A program made the translations under genes and the position numbers. Source: Glandiceps talaboti (taxonomy: Eukaryota; Hemichordata; Enteropneusta; Spengelidae). From it: 62,500 nt of DNA. The stretch is from the NCBI RefSeq assembly GCF_964340395.1, contig NC_135571.1:13226046-13288545 (forward strand), in the 5' to 3' direction. Below, in pieces: positions 29,685-42,537 of this stretch; the first letter of the stretch is position 1; each line of letters starts with the position of its first letter. Under the pieces are notes generated by a model. That model saw only the letters and a list, made by a program, of their open reading frames with translations. It was not told the origin of the DNA and did not search any database.

Positions 29685-29918
29685 AGTCACTTGTGAGTTA
29701 ATATTCTATTTTAGGGATGATAATATTTTATTTTTAGGGATGATAATATTCGATTCAGGCATAATCATAATGTAAAATAATGACGTCAATAATAAAATAA
29801 TGCAACGGGAAATTTTCCGGCAATCACAGTCGACGGTATTTTTTGAATATTCGTAAATATCAAGGATACCCAAGAATAGAATATTATCCTGGAATAGAAT
29901 ATTAGCTCACAAGTGACT
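29685..29918. mobile_element. MITE family A, copy 2
   Basis: This is the same 234-bp inverted-repeat element as at 9475-9708, at the homologous position. Confidence 0.7.
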
Positions 29919-30060
29919 GTGTTGCCTGTGTGTATCCATAAGAGAAATATCCATAGAAGCATTTGCAAAGAGATCACTACACGGGTCACTACGTACACTA
30001 TGACATAACACAGGGGTGCATGCTATTGACGGATTGGGATATGTGGCTCTACCGATGAAT

Positions 30061-31175
30061 TTATAGACTGTAAGATATGTTGTGTTGTTCAGTCCTATCA
30101 GACTTCTATACCACTGTAAGATATGTTGTGTTGTTCAGCCCTATCAGACTTCTAAACCACTGTAAGATATGTTGTGTTGTTCAGCCCTATCAGACTTCTA
30201 AACCACTGTAAGATATGTTGTGTTGTTCAGCCGTGTCAGAATTCTAAACCACTGTAAGATACATCGTGTTGTTCAGCCCTGTCAGACTTCTAAACCACTA
30301 TAAAATACGTCGTGTTGTTCAGCCCTATCAGACTTCTAAACCACTGTAATATACACGTCGTGTTATTCAGCCCTATCAGACTTCTAAACCACTATAAGAT
30401 ATATTGTGTTGTTCAGTCATATCAGACTTCTAGACCACTATAATATATACGTCGTGTTATTCAGCCCTATCAGACTTCTAAACCATTGTAAGATACATTG
30501 TGTTATTCAGTCCTATCAGACTTCTAAACCACTGTAAGATACGTCGTGTTCAGTTTTCAGCCCTATCAGACTTCTAAACAACTGTAAGATACATCATGTT
30601 GTTCAGCCCTATCAGACTTCTAAACCACTGTAAGATACATCATGTTGTTCAGCCCTATCAGACTTCTAAACAACTGTAAGATACATCATGTTGTTCAGCC
30701 CTATCAGACTTCTAAACCACTGTAAGATACATCATGTTGTTCAGCCCTATCAGACTTCTAAACAACTGTAAGATACATCATGTTGTTCAGCCCTATCAGA
30801 CTTCTAAACCACTGTAAGATACATCATGTTGTTCAGCCCTATCAGACTTCTAAACAACTGTAAGATACGTTGTGTTGTTCAGCCCCATCAGACTTCTAAA
30901 CCATTCTAAGATACATCATGTTGTTCAGCCCTATCAGACTTCTAAACAACTGTAAGATACATCATGTTGTTCAGCCCTATCAGACTTCTAAACCACTGTA
31001 AGATACATCATGTTGTTCAGCCCTATCAGACTTCTAAACAACTGTAAGATACGTTGTGTTGTTCAGCCCCATCAGACTTCTAAACCACTGTAAGATACGT
31101 TGTGTTGTTCAGCCCCATCAGACTTCTAAACCACTGTAAGATATGTCGTGTTGTTCAGCCCTATCAGACTTATAA
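30061..31175. repeat. 46-bp minisatellite, unit 2 (about 24 units, dimer pattern)
   Basis: Units contain ACTGTAAGATACATCATG, TTGTTCAGCCCTATCAG and ACTTCTAAAC. Between about 30570 and 31060 units with AAACAACTG and AAACCACTG largely alternate, giving a 92-bp higher-order period. Unit 1 has three units. Confidence 0.95.
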
Positions 31176-31352
31176 AGAAAAGTTCATTAAGTAATTTCTA
31201 AAGAAAACAACTGTAATTGTCCTGGTTTCGTCGGAGGAGAAACGTGGATTCCTTAGTAATTTTTGCTACTTATATAACATGTTCCCATCAGATATTTTTC
31301 TTTCAAATTATGACACGTGACTTTTCTGATCTGGTAATCAAATTACGACACG

Positions 31353-32077
31353 TTACATCTGATCAGATAATTAACATATTGAGAAACAAGCACTCTGTCT
31401 CTTCGCTGGAGAACTTTTAATTTCGAGGAAAACGAAGGTCAAAGAATTATTTATTAAAAAAAGGACTACTATGATCAAAGGAATTCGGGGTTGCCAGTAC
31501 GTAGAACTTTGCAGGATAAAACAAGGGAAGAGTCGGGTTTCCCCGTTTGTTTTGTTTCGTTTTTGTTCGATTTATGGCCATAGATTTGTAAACACTTAGT
31601 GGATGTCCTGTTCTTTCAAAGCTCATGTACACATGGACCAACATGCTAGGAATTTAATGATTTGTAAGGTTGTAACAGGGGGTAGACTCGACGGGGTGGA
31701 CTCGACTAGTAACAAGACGACTAATTTTCGTTTCGTTCTCCCGCACTGCATAGTTAATGTGTTTGAATGTACACTGCTGTCAATTTATGCTTATATATCT
31801 GGAAATAAATCAATATTATTATTATTATTATACGTTAACAACTTTAGATAATTTGTGAATATTATTATTGTCTAGCTATTATTGTGTATGTCTAATATTA
31901 TAGGTCGTTTGGTATGTAGTCTTGGTTACCCAGACTCTCACCGCTGGGGCTCTATACGGGACTCAGACCAGTCAGTTAATACAGAATCACTCAACAGGTG
32001 GTAAATTGTCATTGAAATCCTATGTGAATGTGTGTCAGTGTCGGTATATATAGGACATGCAAAGCATTTATTAACTA
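31353..32077. other. Spacer without recognisable gene, unit 2
   Basis: It is nearly identical to 10228-10940, with an ATT-repeat length difference near 31818. No coding signal is seen. Confidence 0.6.
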
Positions 32078-32308
32078 TTATATTATACCAGTATATTGAT
32101 GGCGCAAATCGTGAGATCTGATTGGTCTATACATCGAACAAGCGCGTCTAAAATGAACGATAATGAACAGTTGGCATGCGACCAAATTGTGATGTTCACT
32201 GTTCATCTAGAACGTTGTAGTCCGTGCAGGGATGGAGGCACAAATGAAACCAGAAAATGTTGCGTCTTATCTTGTTTCCGATATTTTCAATATACTAATA
32301 TAACATAA
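32078..32308. mobile_element. MITE family B, internally deleted copy 2
   Basis: It has the same ends as 10941-11180, with a slightly decayed right end (CAATATACTAATATAACATAA). It has no Harbinger-like insertion, so it is the empty site for the unit 1 element. Confidence 0.7.
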
Positions 32309-32310
32309 TA

Positions 32311-32447
32311 GCGATAAACCACCCCCTGGGAATGGTATACCACTCGGTTTTGACCAGTGAACTCAATATATGCACTCGCTATTACTCGTAGTATTTCGTT
32401 CACTGGTCAAAACCTCTTGGTATACCATCACAAGGGGTGGTTTTAGT
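32311..32447. mobile_element. Palindromic MITE family C, copy 2
   Basis: It is a foldback element matching 13786-13921 and immediately follows the family B element. Confidence 0.75.
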
Positions 32448-33284
<837 letters not shown>

Positions 33285-33497
33285 AATAGGGGACTTGCAA
33301 TCCAGACTAGTATCGTAATAATTTATCTGGAGCTACCGATAAAATAAACCTCCCACAATGGTCAGGGTGACTATGAATTGATTATTTGTGGTTACAAACA
33401 ATGTAACAATATTGTTTACAATACTATTTGATTAGTATTTATTATCACATTTCCCATGATGCAACATTCAACATGGCGGGTTTACAAGTTCCTTATT
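33285..33497. mobile_element. MITE family D, copy 2
   Basis: The left end is AATAGGGGACTTGCAA and the right end CAAGTTCCTTATT; it matches 14754-14963. Confidence 0.7.
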
Positions 33498-33668
33498 AAT
33501 CACTTTTTCAACACATTGCTTAGTAATCGACCTCAAATCGACATGTAAGTTATTTTAATTTCAAAGATTTTCAGAAAATATAATTGATTTTATGATTGAA
33601 AAGAATTGCACTTCAGTTACACCTAGTGCAGCTTTAAAAATAATATCTTACTTTCATTCTACCAACAG

Positions 33669-33808
33669 GAAAGCAATACATGACCATCCTACCCATCATT
33701 GCTGCTAGTGCAGGTGTACTGCTATTAGGATCTGCAATAACATTTTTTTCTCGTGAAACGCTACAAAAAGAAGTAGTTGCTACCGATGTAGGGACTGAGC
33801 AAAATTAG
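33669..33808 (+). CDS. Last exon of single-pass membrane protein, copy 3 (altered tail)
   Basis: This is the same phase-1 exon as 15117-15283, but with one extra T in a T-run after SAIT and a 28-base deletion a little later. Together these remove 27 bases net, so the frame is restored. The tail now reads FFSRETLQKE before rejoining VVATDVGTEQN, and the Lys-rich stop-transfer is lost. The hydrophobic segment is kept. Like copy 2 it is probably an orphan exon, and the loss of the basic anchor fits relaxed constraint. Confidence 0.5.
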
Positions 33809-33950
33809 ATTACATTTAAGTCCATGCATCAGACTTATTTCTGTCTTTAGCACAGTTGTATTGATTACTGCTATCAACTTAAAAGAACAGTCCAGTCAGA
33901 CTTAATTCTACCTTTAGTACACTTGTAGTGATTACTGCTATCCATTTTGA
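33809..33950. repeat. 67-bp minisatellite, unit 3 (about 2 units)
   Basis: Two units of the repeat are followed by the closing palindrome with one mismatch (ATCCATTTTGAT). Confidence 0.85.
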
Positions 33951-33959
33951 TAGCAGTAA

Positions 33960-36900
33960 GGAAGTGATCAGTTTTTACGGCCGGGGGTGGGCCGGTGACT
34001 TTTTGTTCATGATGTACTTAAAAATAGTGACCCCCCTGCAATTCATCCACAAAATAATCCAACCCCACCCCCCTCTGACAAATAAAAAGACACAATGCCC
34101 CCCCCCCCCATCTGTTGACAAAAAACACTCTTTTTGTTCTTGCAAAAGACACTCTATTCTCAAAGCATAGTACCGCACACTGCATAGTTAATTTTACATG
34201 TTACATTTTCAGTAATTTTAAGTGTATCTGATAAATTGCTAACCAAAATCCATTGTTTCACATGTATAAAGCTCTTTAGATAGGAACCTATGAGAAGTAT
34301 GATTGTCTGTTCACGGACATACAAAATATTCATGGTTTAGTAACCAAAAGTTCTAGGATATCTCTTAGATTGAGTGAACTATTAATATTGATTAATTCAG
34401 CTAATTATCAAGTACAATATTATAAACGGAGTTAATATACTTGTAAACCCATGTCAATAACATAATGATGTACTTGCATCATATAATGAATTGTTTACAT
34501 CATATAAAGATATGTTCACATCATATAGTTGATTGTTTTCTTTAGACTTAACACAACTGCGGCTTTCCATACATGTACACGTTTGCACTTCTCAAGGCAC
34601 TTGTTTGTCCTGTTCATAATTGTTCAGTTTAATCATGGCACTAACTCAAAACTCCACCCCCTCCCATTCATTGACCACACTGTTAATCTTAACTAAAATA
34701 TTTTTGAAAGGTTTTGAATGATGAAATGTGATAAATATCATTGGTTTCAAAATAGAAATTAAAAAATGTCATAAAAATGTTTTCTGTACTACAGCAGTTT
34801 CTAAACTAGATTACTAATTCAATTCACTTACTATTGGCTATGTTGTCCGGTATATTGCTGGCAACATGATAGCCTTGAAAATAAATACATTCTAATACCA
34901 ATGAAATGTAATATTATTAATTGCTGACAAAATGTTACTCGCAGTATACAGTCACTCAATGTGGATACTAGATATTCCAAGGAAGATGTAAAATGTTATT
35001 TTCCTCCTAACTTTGGACTGTGTCAGTACTATAGAAGTCCTGGCTACAGTAAGTAGCCCTTTACTAGATCATCATCAAACAAGTCTGTGTTTATAACTTT
35101 GTTTATCAGTCATTCACATAATATATATTCTCCGAGAATCCGATTAATACTGTGTTCACCTTGGAATATATTTCTTTCTTGGTAGTTTATGGTGTAAAAC
35201 AATAGCAAGACAAAAGGGGGCTTCACACGTAGCCTGGTAACATGTATTAAACTTGGTGATGGTCAGAGGTATCAGACAAGAAGTGGAACACAAACACAGA
35301 AAAGTAATTTGTGTGTGTTGATAAGACATGTAGTTCGTACTATAGCTATGCCAAGTAATAGTTCAATACATGTTTGTACATGTAAATCAACACATTAGGG
35401 GTGAGATCAGTAGGTAAAAAACTTATTCTTTTAGTGAGGCCTCAGAACCCCTTCCCCATCCCCTTCTAACTAAATTGGTAAAATTGTTGCAAATAGCACA
35501 ATCATTTCAAATCAGTATGTAGTGTCATGTAGTACTATGATTACAAAGCCAGTATGTAGTAGTATGTCGTGCTATGAATACAAAGCCAATATGTAGTAAT
35601 ATGTAGTGCTATGAATACAAAGCCAGTATGTAGTAGTATGTAGTGCTATGAATACAAAGCCAGTATGTAGTAGTATGTAGTACTATGAATACAGAGACAG
35701 TATGTAGTTGTATGTAGTGCTATGAATACAAAGCCAGTATGTAGTTGTATGTAGTGCTATGAATACAAAGCCAGTATGTAGTAGTATGTAATGCTATGAA
35801 TACAAAGCCAGTATGTAGTGAGGAAAAATAGCTCTTTTATATGCACAATAAATGTATTTTAGTGCCATGCATAACAATTTTTTTCCCATTTTTCAATCTG
35901 ACATTTTTAGAATTGTTTGTATTGGGGTACAAAACAGATTTCATTATAAAATACCTCCTCTCACCCCCACCCTACAATAAAAGAATTTAGTTTTTACCCT
36001 ACATTGAACTATTGATTTCAACCATAAATCAATTTGGGACTTCTAATGGAGATGATTGTAGTTATCATACATTAGATGTACAAACATATATAGGAACTAG
36101 ACTAACTATATACATGGACATTGAATATCCAATATCTAGACACAGGCTGGGTCAGGCATTTTCAGTCACAGTGTTTGCCACATATTATTTCAAAGTGTCC
36201 TAAATTGGTTATGTTTGTGCACAATTCCACATGTTCAGGTCAATGGAGGAACAGATTTTAGAGCCAGTAAATCTTAAGATATTTCATTTGTTATGTGTTA
36301 CATGTACAGCTACACATGCAAGTTTTTCTACCACAAGATGACACAATGCAACTCATGGCGTGCAACAGCGAGAAATCATTTCTAACAAATAACTTACTTA
36401 AAGGTGGCCATGGTGCAGTGTTGTGATGCCATACCATATGTATTGGATCATGTATCATGTTATATTTAAATGTATATTTATAGCTATTTGTTTATGGTTT
36501 ATTTTATGCACATACATTTTTTTGTTTAATAGCTCGCACAGCGCCTGCAAGCGGCAGCATAGCGGCTCAATGACTAGTGCAAATGCGCGTCCTATATACT
36601 ATGTGATGTTTTTTGGTGGTTTTACCCAAGGATGCATTGCGGTACAATGACTACACATGCACGTTCTATGTATGATGTGCAATCTCCATGCCGAGAGCGC
36701 TATCTATGATATCATCGTGAGGCAGCCACTCACAAATGAAATTACCCAGCTGTGCGAGCTTAGTGGCTTTGGCCTAGTTATGATATTAAATGTATGAACA
36801 TTTAAGTAGAGGAGCGTGGCTCATGATTTTGTTTAGTTGAAACCAAGGTGACCCCCCCCCCCTTTATTCACTTCATAAAAAAGATGACCCCCCCCTTCTT

Positions 36901-36980
36901 TGAGTCCCAAATTAAGGTAACCCCCCCCCTCTGGTTTGCCGCCCCCCCCCCCCCCCCGGCCATAAAAACTGATCGCTCCC
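33960..36980 (+). mobile_element. Harbinger-like non-autonomous element, unit 3
   Basis: It is at the same insertion site and in the same orientation as in unit 2, with TAA at 33957-33959 and 36981-36983. At 3.0 kb it lacks the two LINE insertions of unit 2, and so supplies the empty sites for both. The 37-bp tandem array is at about 35513-35818. C-runs precede the right end. Confidence 0.8.
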
Positions 36981-36983
36981 TAA

Positions 36984-37389
36984 CGGCTTTGTTCGTCTGC
37001 CGCTCATTACACATGAAGACTTGAAGGTTGTAGTTGTGAAACAAAAACCTATATCACATTGCCTTTTCAAAGATAGATGTTACAGTTCATTGGTTTTTTT
37101 TTTCAATCTATGGATATTCATGTGTGGTGAAAATGTTGGTTACACTGCTGAAAACCCAATTAGGGGGGGGGGGGCAAACAAAAATACGTTTGTCACATAC
37201 AAATAGGTAGTAGTTGGCAACTGCTGAGTCATGGTTGCTAAATTTTGTTGTCCTGGTCCTGTCCTGGTCTGTACCAACCTGCAGCGAGAATCAGGGTGAA
37301 CAATATTGAGAGTGAATCATCTAACAAACATTTTCAAACAAGGGCCAAGTTGCAGTTTTAAAAAATTGAGCATGTTAAAAACAATGTTT
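36984..37389. other. 3' flank of sulfotransferase gene 3
   Basis: No gene is seen. It aligns with 20959-21366 of unit 2. Confidence 0.6.
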
Positions 37390-38755
37390 TTAAAGTAGTC
37401 TGGCATGTTTAGCGGTATAATCACGAATCTTGGCTAAAAGTTCTTTGCGAACTTTATCGGTGTACATTAGTTCTGGCAATGTCATGCCTTTACATATAGG
37501 ATTTTGATCCATTCCTGGCTTCAAACGAAAATCTTCAATGTTCATCCCCGGAGGGCGGTATACTCTGTTACTTGTCTCTAGTACTGAGTCAACACACATA
37601 TCTTGAAGTTCCATATTGCGTTTATGAAGCTTTGCCACTTCTTCTTTCATTCTGTCTTTTCCAAAATCATTAAGTTTTTTGAAAAACGATTCATTGAAAT
37701 AGTTATACAGCTTCACATCTCCAGCATTGAAATTCTTTATCTTAACGGCCATATCTGGAGTCACCGCATGGACAGATGAACTACTACGAGCGTTAAGTTT
37801 AAAGGAAACAACATCATCTAGCTCCCAGCACATCATCTCTTTCAGAAGTATAAGTGATTCATCAAAGTATTCTGTTATTATCACAAAATCAAAAATATTT
37901 CCAAGTTCTTTTATTCTCGCTTCAAGTTTTGGCATATTGTACATATCATTGACGTCTGTTCCTAGATCATACAACATTGGATTTTTGACACGTCCTTTGT
38001 TATTGTTGGATTTGTAATATGTATCAGCATTATCCAGAAACTTTTTCAAGGCATCAGGTCCTTTCAGTCCGTATCGTGCACCAAAACCTATATACGTGAA
38101 TGTTGATTCATACATTGTGACGGGGTCTCTTATTGCTGTTACATACACTGTGTCTTTTGGCATAACTTCACTTATCCCTGGAAAAAAAGGGGAAAAAATC
38201 ATGTCAAGGGCAATGAAATCATCGATTTGGTTATTTGGACGATAATTTTATGAAATTTGTAGTTAATCATGATAACTATACCTAATTTAGCATGTCTCCT
38301 TTTAAGTAGTTCATCATGTATAATAGCTATAATTCAGAATTTCGCATTCAAGCAATGTGTGTATGTCCAAAAATCTATGGTGTTTGCCCTTACGGGAGAC
38401 ATTCAGTTTAAATCTGGAATGACGATGCACTAATAAGTTTTAGAATGTCACAATTTTCAACTTACCTTTGTAGCTGAATACTGAGTGAAAAGTATAAATA
38501 TTATATAAATTCCAAGGAACTTGTATCATAAATCTCTTGTTGAATGGATACGTTCCATATCCGAGGTGATTTCCTTTTGGTGGCATCACAAATGTTAAGT
38601 CATGTTTCTCTCCATAGCGGAATAACATATTTTGTATAGTACTACTGCTACATTTATGCATTTTGAAAAATGCAATGTCATCCTTGTGTTGACACGCTGT
38701 ATCTAGCGGTTTATTTTTATCTCCTGTCTTTTTATCCTGTTCAAGACTTGGATTC

Positions 38756-38834
<79 letters not shown>

Positions 38835-39428
38835 GAATCTCAGCATTATTTTGATCTGCCTGTTTTTCAACATCTTGTATTATTTTCATGTCCTGTTGTT
38901 GCCTTAGACCTGGTTGTGGTGCTATCAGTTCTTGCGATTCCTCATCTTCAACAGAATTCACTGTACCCTTGTTGTGTTTCGGGTCTGACATGTCATCTTT
39001 TGTTTTCTGAAGATTGAAATATAGAACGAACCCGACTATAATTAAAATTCAAATGCAAATCCCAGTGTTAAACCCTCACTAGCTGCATGCGCAACTGTGA
39101 TTCTCATCAGAATATAGTGACTAAAATTGGTAAATTACTTATGAAAAGACATTGTAATTTGTATCTGTAAATCAGTGGTCAATATCGATCTATAAGTTTC
39201 AAAATCGGAATCATCTCTCGAATTCACCATTGTGTCCCATGTCCACCATTGCTCTTCTTTACAACACTTTAAGTCCCCCCTCCCCCATTTTAGTTACTGT
39301 ATTGAAATCTATACATTATTTGAGCCCCTTTTTACTCCTACAAAAGAAACTTGTCCGACCACAGGGAACCCAGTAACCGTGTGACAAACAAAACGAAACA
39401 AACAAACAAACAAACAAACAAACAAAAA

Positions 39429-39507
<79 letters not shown>

Positions 39508-40695
39508 ATGAACAAGCAAACGAGCGACAAGTATAGGAACAATAAAATAATTAAATAAACCAGCAAATAAACAGATACTCATGGAGGTATACTAGATATG
39601 GTTTTTTCCTATACCATCACTACAAAAAACACAAGGGTTCACTCCAGGTCCCCGTCCCTCTTTTCAAGCCTCAAAAAACACCCAAATCAATCTAAAATGA
39701 CAATAAACACTCAGTATACGTAATTTACAGGAACATGGCCTCTCGATTCAGATAAAATCTTTACCTTTCATCGCACATGGACTACAAATTTCGGTGTGAA
39801 GATGGTGGAAATTGACTTTTAAACTCGGGTCAAGGCAACTGACGTCGTTTACGTGGATACAGCTGGCTGAATCACGTGAAAGCGTATTGAAATGCAAATT
39901 TGTCCATGTGTTCTATCGATGCAATGTACACTTCCATAAATAGAAAGTTGCACTAAGGTCAAGGGGCCATCACATAACTAGTTATTCAGTGCAGAAGTAC
40001 AGAGATCAGTGCGTTAGCATCTTTGATCGTGGTTACTTTTGAGTTAATGGCCGAAATAGCGAGTGCAGATTTTTTTTTTATCGAAGAATAATGATAATTG
40101 AATATTTTAAGCTAGGTTTTCAAAATGTTTTTTTTTTTTAAAGTAGCTGCCAAACTGGGCCGATTGCGACAAATTTCATCTGCCCAACAGCAACTTTAAC
40201 CGGCCCTGGGCCGCTTTGTCGGCGCTAATTTCAAGCCCTGTTATGGGGTTTATTGCCATGGTTATCTCTTTCATTTTAGAAAATATGTTCTTGTCGACGG
40301 GCTTCTTTTTCACCGAAACATGTGGAAAATATGATTCCAGTATACACGTACCTTCAAACAGCACATGACCATTGTAAAAAATTTTGCCTAAAACAGTGAG
40401 TTCTTTCTCTTCCACCATTAGTCATACACATACGTTACATCATTACGTCGTACATTACATCATACATTACATCATGACGTCATACACAGACACAAGTAGT
40501 ATAAATATATACTTACATTTAGTGACTGGGAGATGTTATGTTGTGACTTGGAAGATGTAAACTTGTGTACAAAGGATGCAATATTGCTGAAAAATAAGTC
40601 AATTTCCTCTTTGAGATTGCCACAAAGTAAACTTATACGGTTTATTTAAGAAATTGATAACATAACTGATGGATGTGATGAATATGACGATGACA

Positions 40696-40726
<31 letters not shown>

Positions 40727-40881
40727 TCCCGTACCGACATAGACAGAGTTACTACACTGACTGGCAACATCAGAAGTAACGTGTGTGTATGGATGTATCT
40801 GTGTGTCTGTGTCTGTCTGTCTGTCTGTGTGTATATGTTTATGTGTCTATGTATGTATGTATGTATGTATGTACATGTATG

Positions 40882-40912
<31 letters not shown>

Positions 40913-41330
40913 GTATGTGGGACATACAATGTACAATTTTATATGTATAATGTCACTCATTTTTTCAACAGTATTACTGAATGTGAATTTGTCTTGTAAA
41001 TGTTTTAGTCTCGTAAAGAACATTCAAATGCTTAGACTGAGATCGATTTGTCATTATTTGGTTCTCTTGTTAACCATTTTGTCAAATAAGACGTAAAGAA
41101 GTAACACAACACCCAATCTTCAATCACATGGCCACTTAAATAAGAAATCTGATTATTATTACAACTTACCTAATTCTATGACCGACATGTCCTGTATATG
41201 ATTGTACTACAGTGTTGGAAGTCGCTAAAATAGTCAGGATTATTACCACACCAAATATACACATGCATACAAACACTTTCTTTTTCATTCCAACCACTTT
41301 AGTGGTGGATGTCGAGCCACTCGCCTCCAT
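37390..41330 (-). CDS. gal3st-like: Galactose-3-O-sulfotransferase-like protein, copy 3
   Basis: Four exons: 41330-41170, 40586-40517, 39006-38466 and 38177-37390 (1560 bases, 519 aa), all in frame. The N-terminus reads MEASGSTSTTKVV before a type II anchor (VFVCMCIFGVVIILTIL). Exon 2 is 18 bases shorter than in copies 1 and 2. Exon 3 has a different linker (VEKQADQNNAEI) and a run of 27 Gln. The PAPS motifs FFKMHKCSSST and YVTAIRDPVTMYES are intact. Upstream of the ATG an in-frame TAG excludes an earlier start. Introns 1 and 2 differ from the other copies: no Polinton-like element in intron 1 and unrelated sequence in much of intron 2. It represents the diverged member of the two-copy ancestor. 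Confidence 0.9.
39007..40516 (-). other. Intron 2 of sulfotransferase gene 3, with (AAAC)n/(AAAT)n
   Basis: A tetranucleotide tract runs from about 39398 to 39510 (AAAC then AAAT). A minus-strand frame at 40176-40418 (80 codons) matches nothing I know and is preceded by long T-runs; it may be a decayed mobile-element piece. No other signal is seen. Confidence 0.6.
40682..40917. repeat. Microsatellites (ACG)n, (TGTC)n and (GTAT)n in intron 1 of gene 3
   Basis: These correspond to the microsatellite block of genes 1 and 2 but without the Polinton-like element or the LINE fragments. The tract passes directly into GGGACATACAATGTACAA, homologous to 7700 and 27905. Confidence 0.85.
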
Positions 41331-41389
41331 TGAGATGACCGTACCCTTCCAACTTTTCTATGGGTGATCAACAAACACACCTGCTGCAG

Positions 41390-41600
41390 AACTGAACTGA
41401 AATGAAATGAAATGAACGGAACAGAAATAGAATGAACTGAAATGAACTGAAATGAACTGAACTGAACTGAACTGAAATGAAATGATTCTGAACAAAACAC
41501 CAAAAAACACGCACAAAAACCCACACAAAAAACAAAGCAAAACAAAACAAAGCAAAACAAAACAAAGCAAAACAAAACAAAACAAAACAAAAAAGGAGGC
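41390..41600. repeat. Pentanucleotide and AAAC-type repeats upstream of gene 3
   Basis: ACTGA/AATGA-type units are followed by CAAAA / AAAGC units. They correspond to the shorter tracts upstream of genes 1 and 2. Long Phe/Leu/Cys frames on the minus strand are artefacts of this repeat. Confidence 0.9.
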
Positions 41601-41826
41601 TATGTAAATATTTCAACAAACAGGAATTAAAAACCAAGTACGAACGAGGATTCGATTAAATACAGATGTGAAAAAGCAGCTGTCTATGACAAAGCATAGA
41701 AAAAATAGGTCAACCGCAATTATATGGGTTACAAAATAAAACACTAAAACTGAATATTTACATCTGGTTTAAAAGATTTACAAAAAAAACTTGACTGGAT
41801 TGTAGTACACTATTCTGTTAACTATC

Positions 41827-42537
41827 TCAGCAGACTATAGTCTTGCTGCTAGACGATCGGGCTTTCTTCCGATACGATAAGCCACAGACAAACTTTAAGG
41901 CTGTGGATAAGCGAACGAAGTTCGCAGTGAGGGCTTGCCAGATCCTCGATAGCGATGTTCGGCCGTGTGTCGTATTGTATTGGAACACAGAAAACCTTCT
42001 TACTTGTTTGTGATTGGAAGGAGATCCAAGGTCGAGCACACGGTGTGTTTCGATGGATGGTGGTGACTCAGCAGATGTCAGTAAAGTGAGATCTGTCGCG
42101 CACATACGTTCTCCGATATCCCGGTCCGATATACATGTACGTCTGGCTATGTGTGAGCAGATCAAGAGTTTAGATGCCAACCACACATTCTCGCAAACCA
42201 GAGCTGTTATCTTCCGCGATATAGTGCTGTGCGTCTTGGACGGTGCCGTAAAAGAGGCTGTGCGTGGTTTACGACGATGGACTGGTTGCCAACGTATCCA
42301 TAAGAGAAATATGTGGAGCATTGACAAGGTCAAAGAGATCACTGCACCATTATATAGAACACAGGGGCATGCGGCTATTGACGGATTGTGTATACCGTCC
42401 GGGGGCAACTCCCATAGACGGCAATACGGGGACGGTCCGCGCGAAAGGGGTTGGTTTTTTATGCTGGTTGGTATCAGAAAGGGTATAGTTTTCATGAGGT
42501 GGTGGGTGGTGGTATGAAAAAAGGTCGGGTGAATCAA
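41827..42537. other. GC-richer region open in several frames, upstream of gene 3
   Basis: Compared with its AT-rich surroundings this stretch is richer in G, C and CpG. It is open for 236 codons on the minus strand and for 167 codons (42014-42517) on the plus strand. I recognise no domain in any frame. Decayed, partly deleted counterparts exist at about 9320-9830 and 29530-30050 in units 1 and 2. It may be a CpG-rich promoter/5' UTR region of the sulfotransferase gene or a remnant of a coding sequence. Confidence 0.35.

Noticed and set aside
38670-39017. Plus-strand frame with a long Val run
   Set aside because: It is the antisense of the polyglutamine exon of sulfotransferase gene 3.
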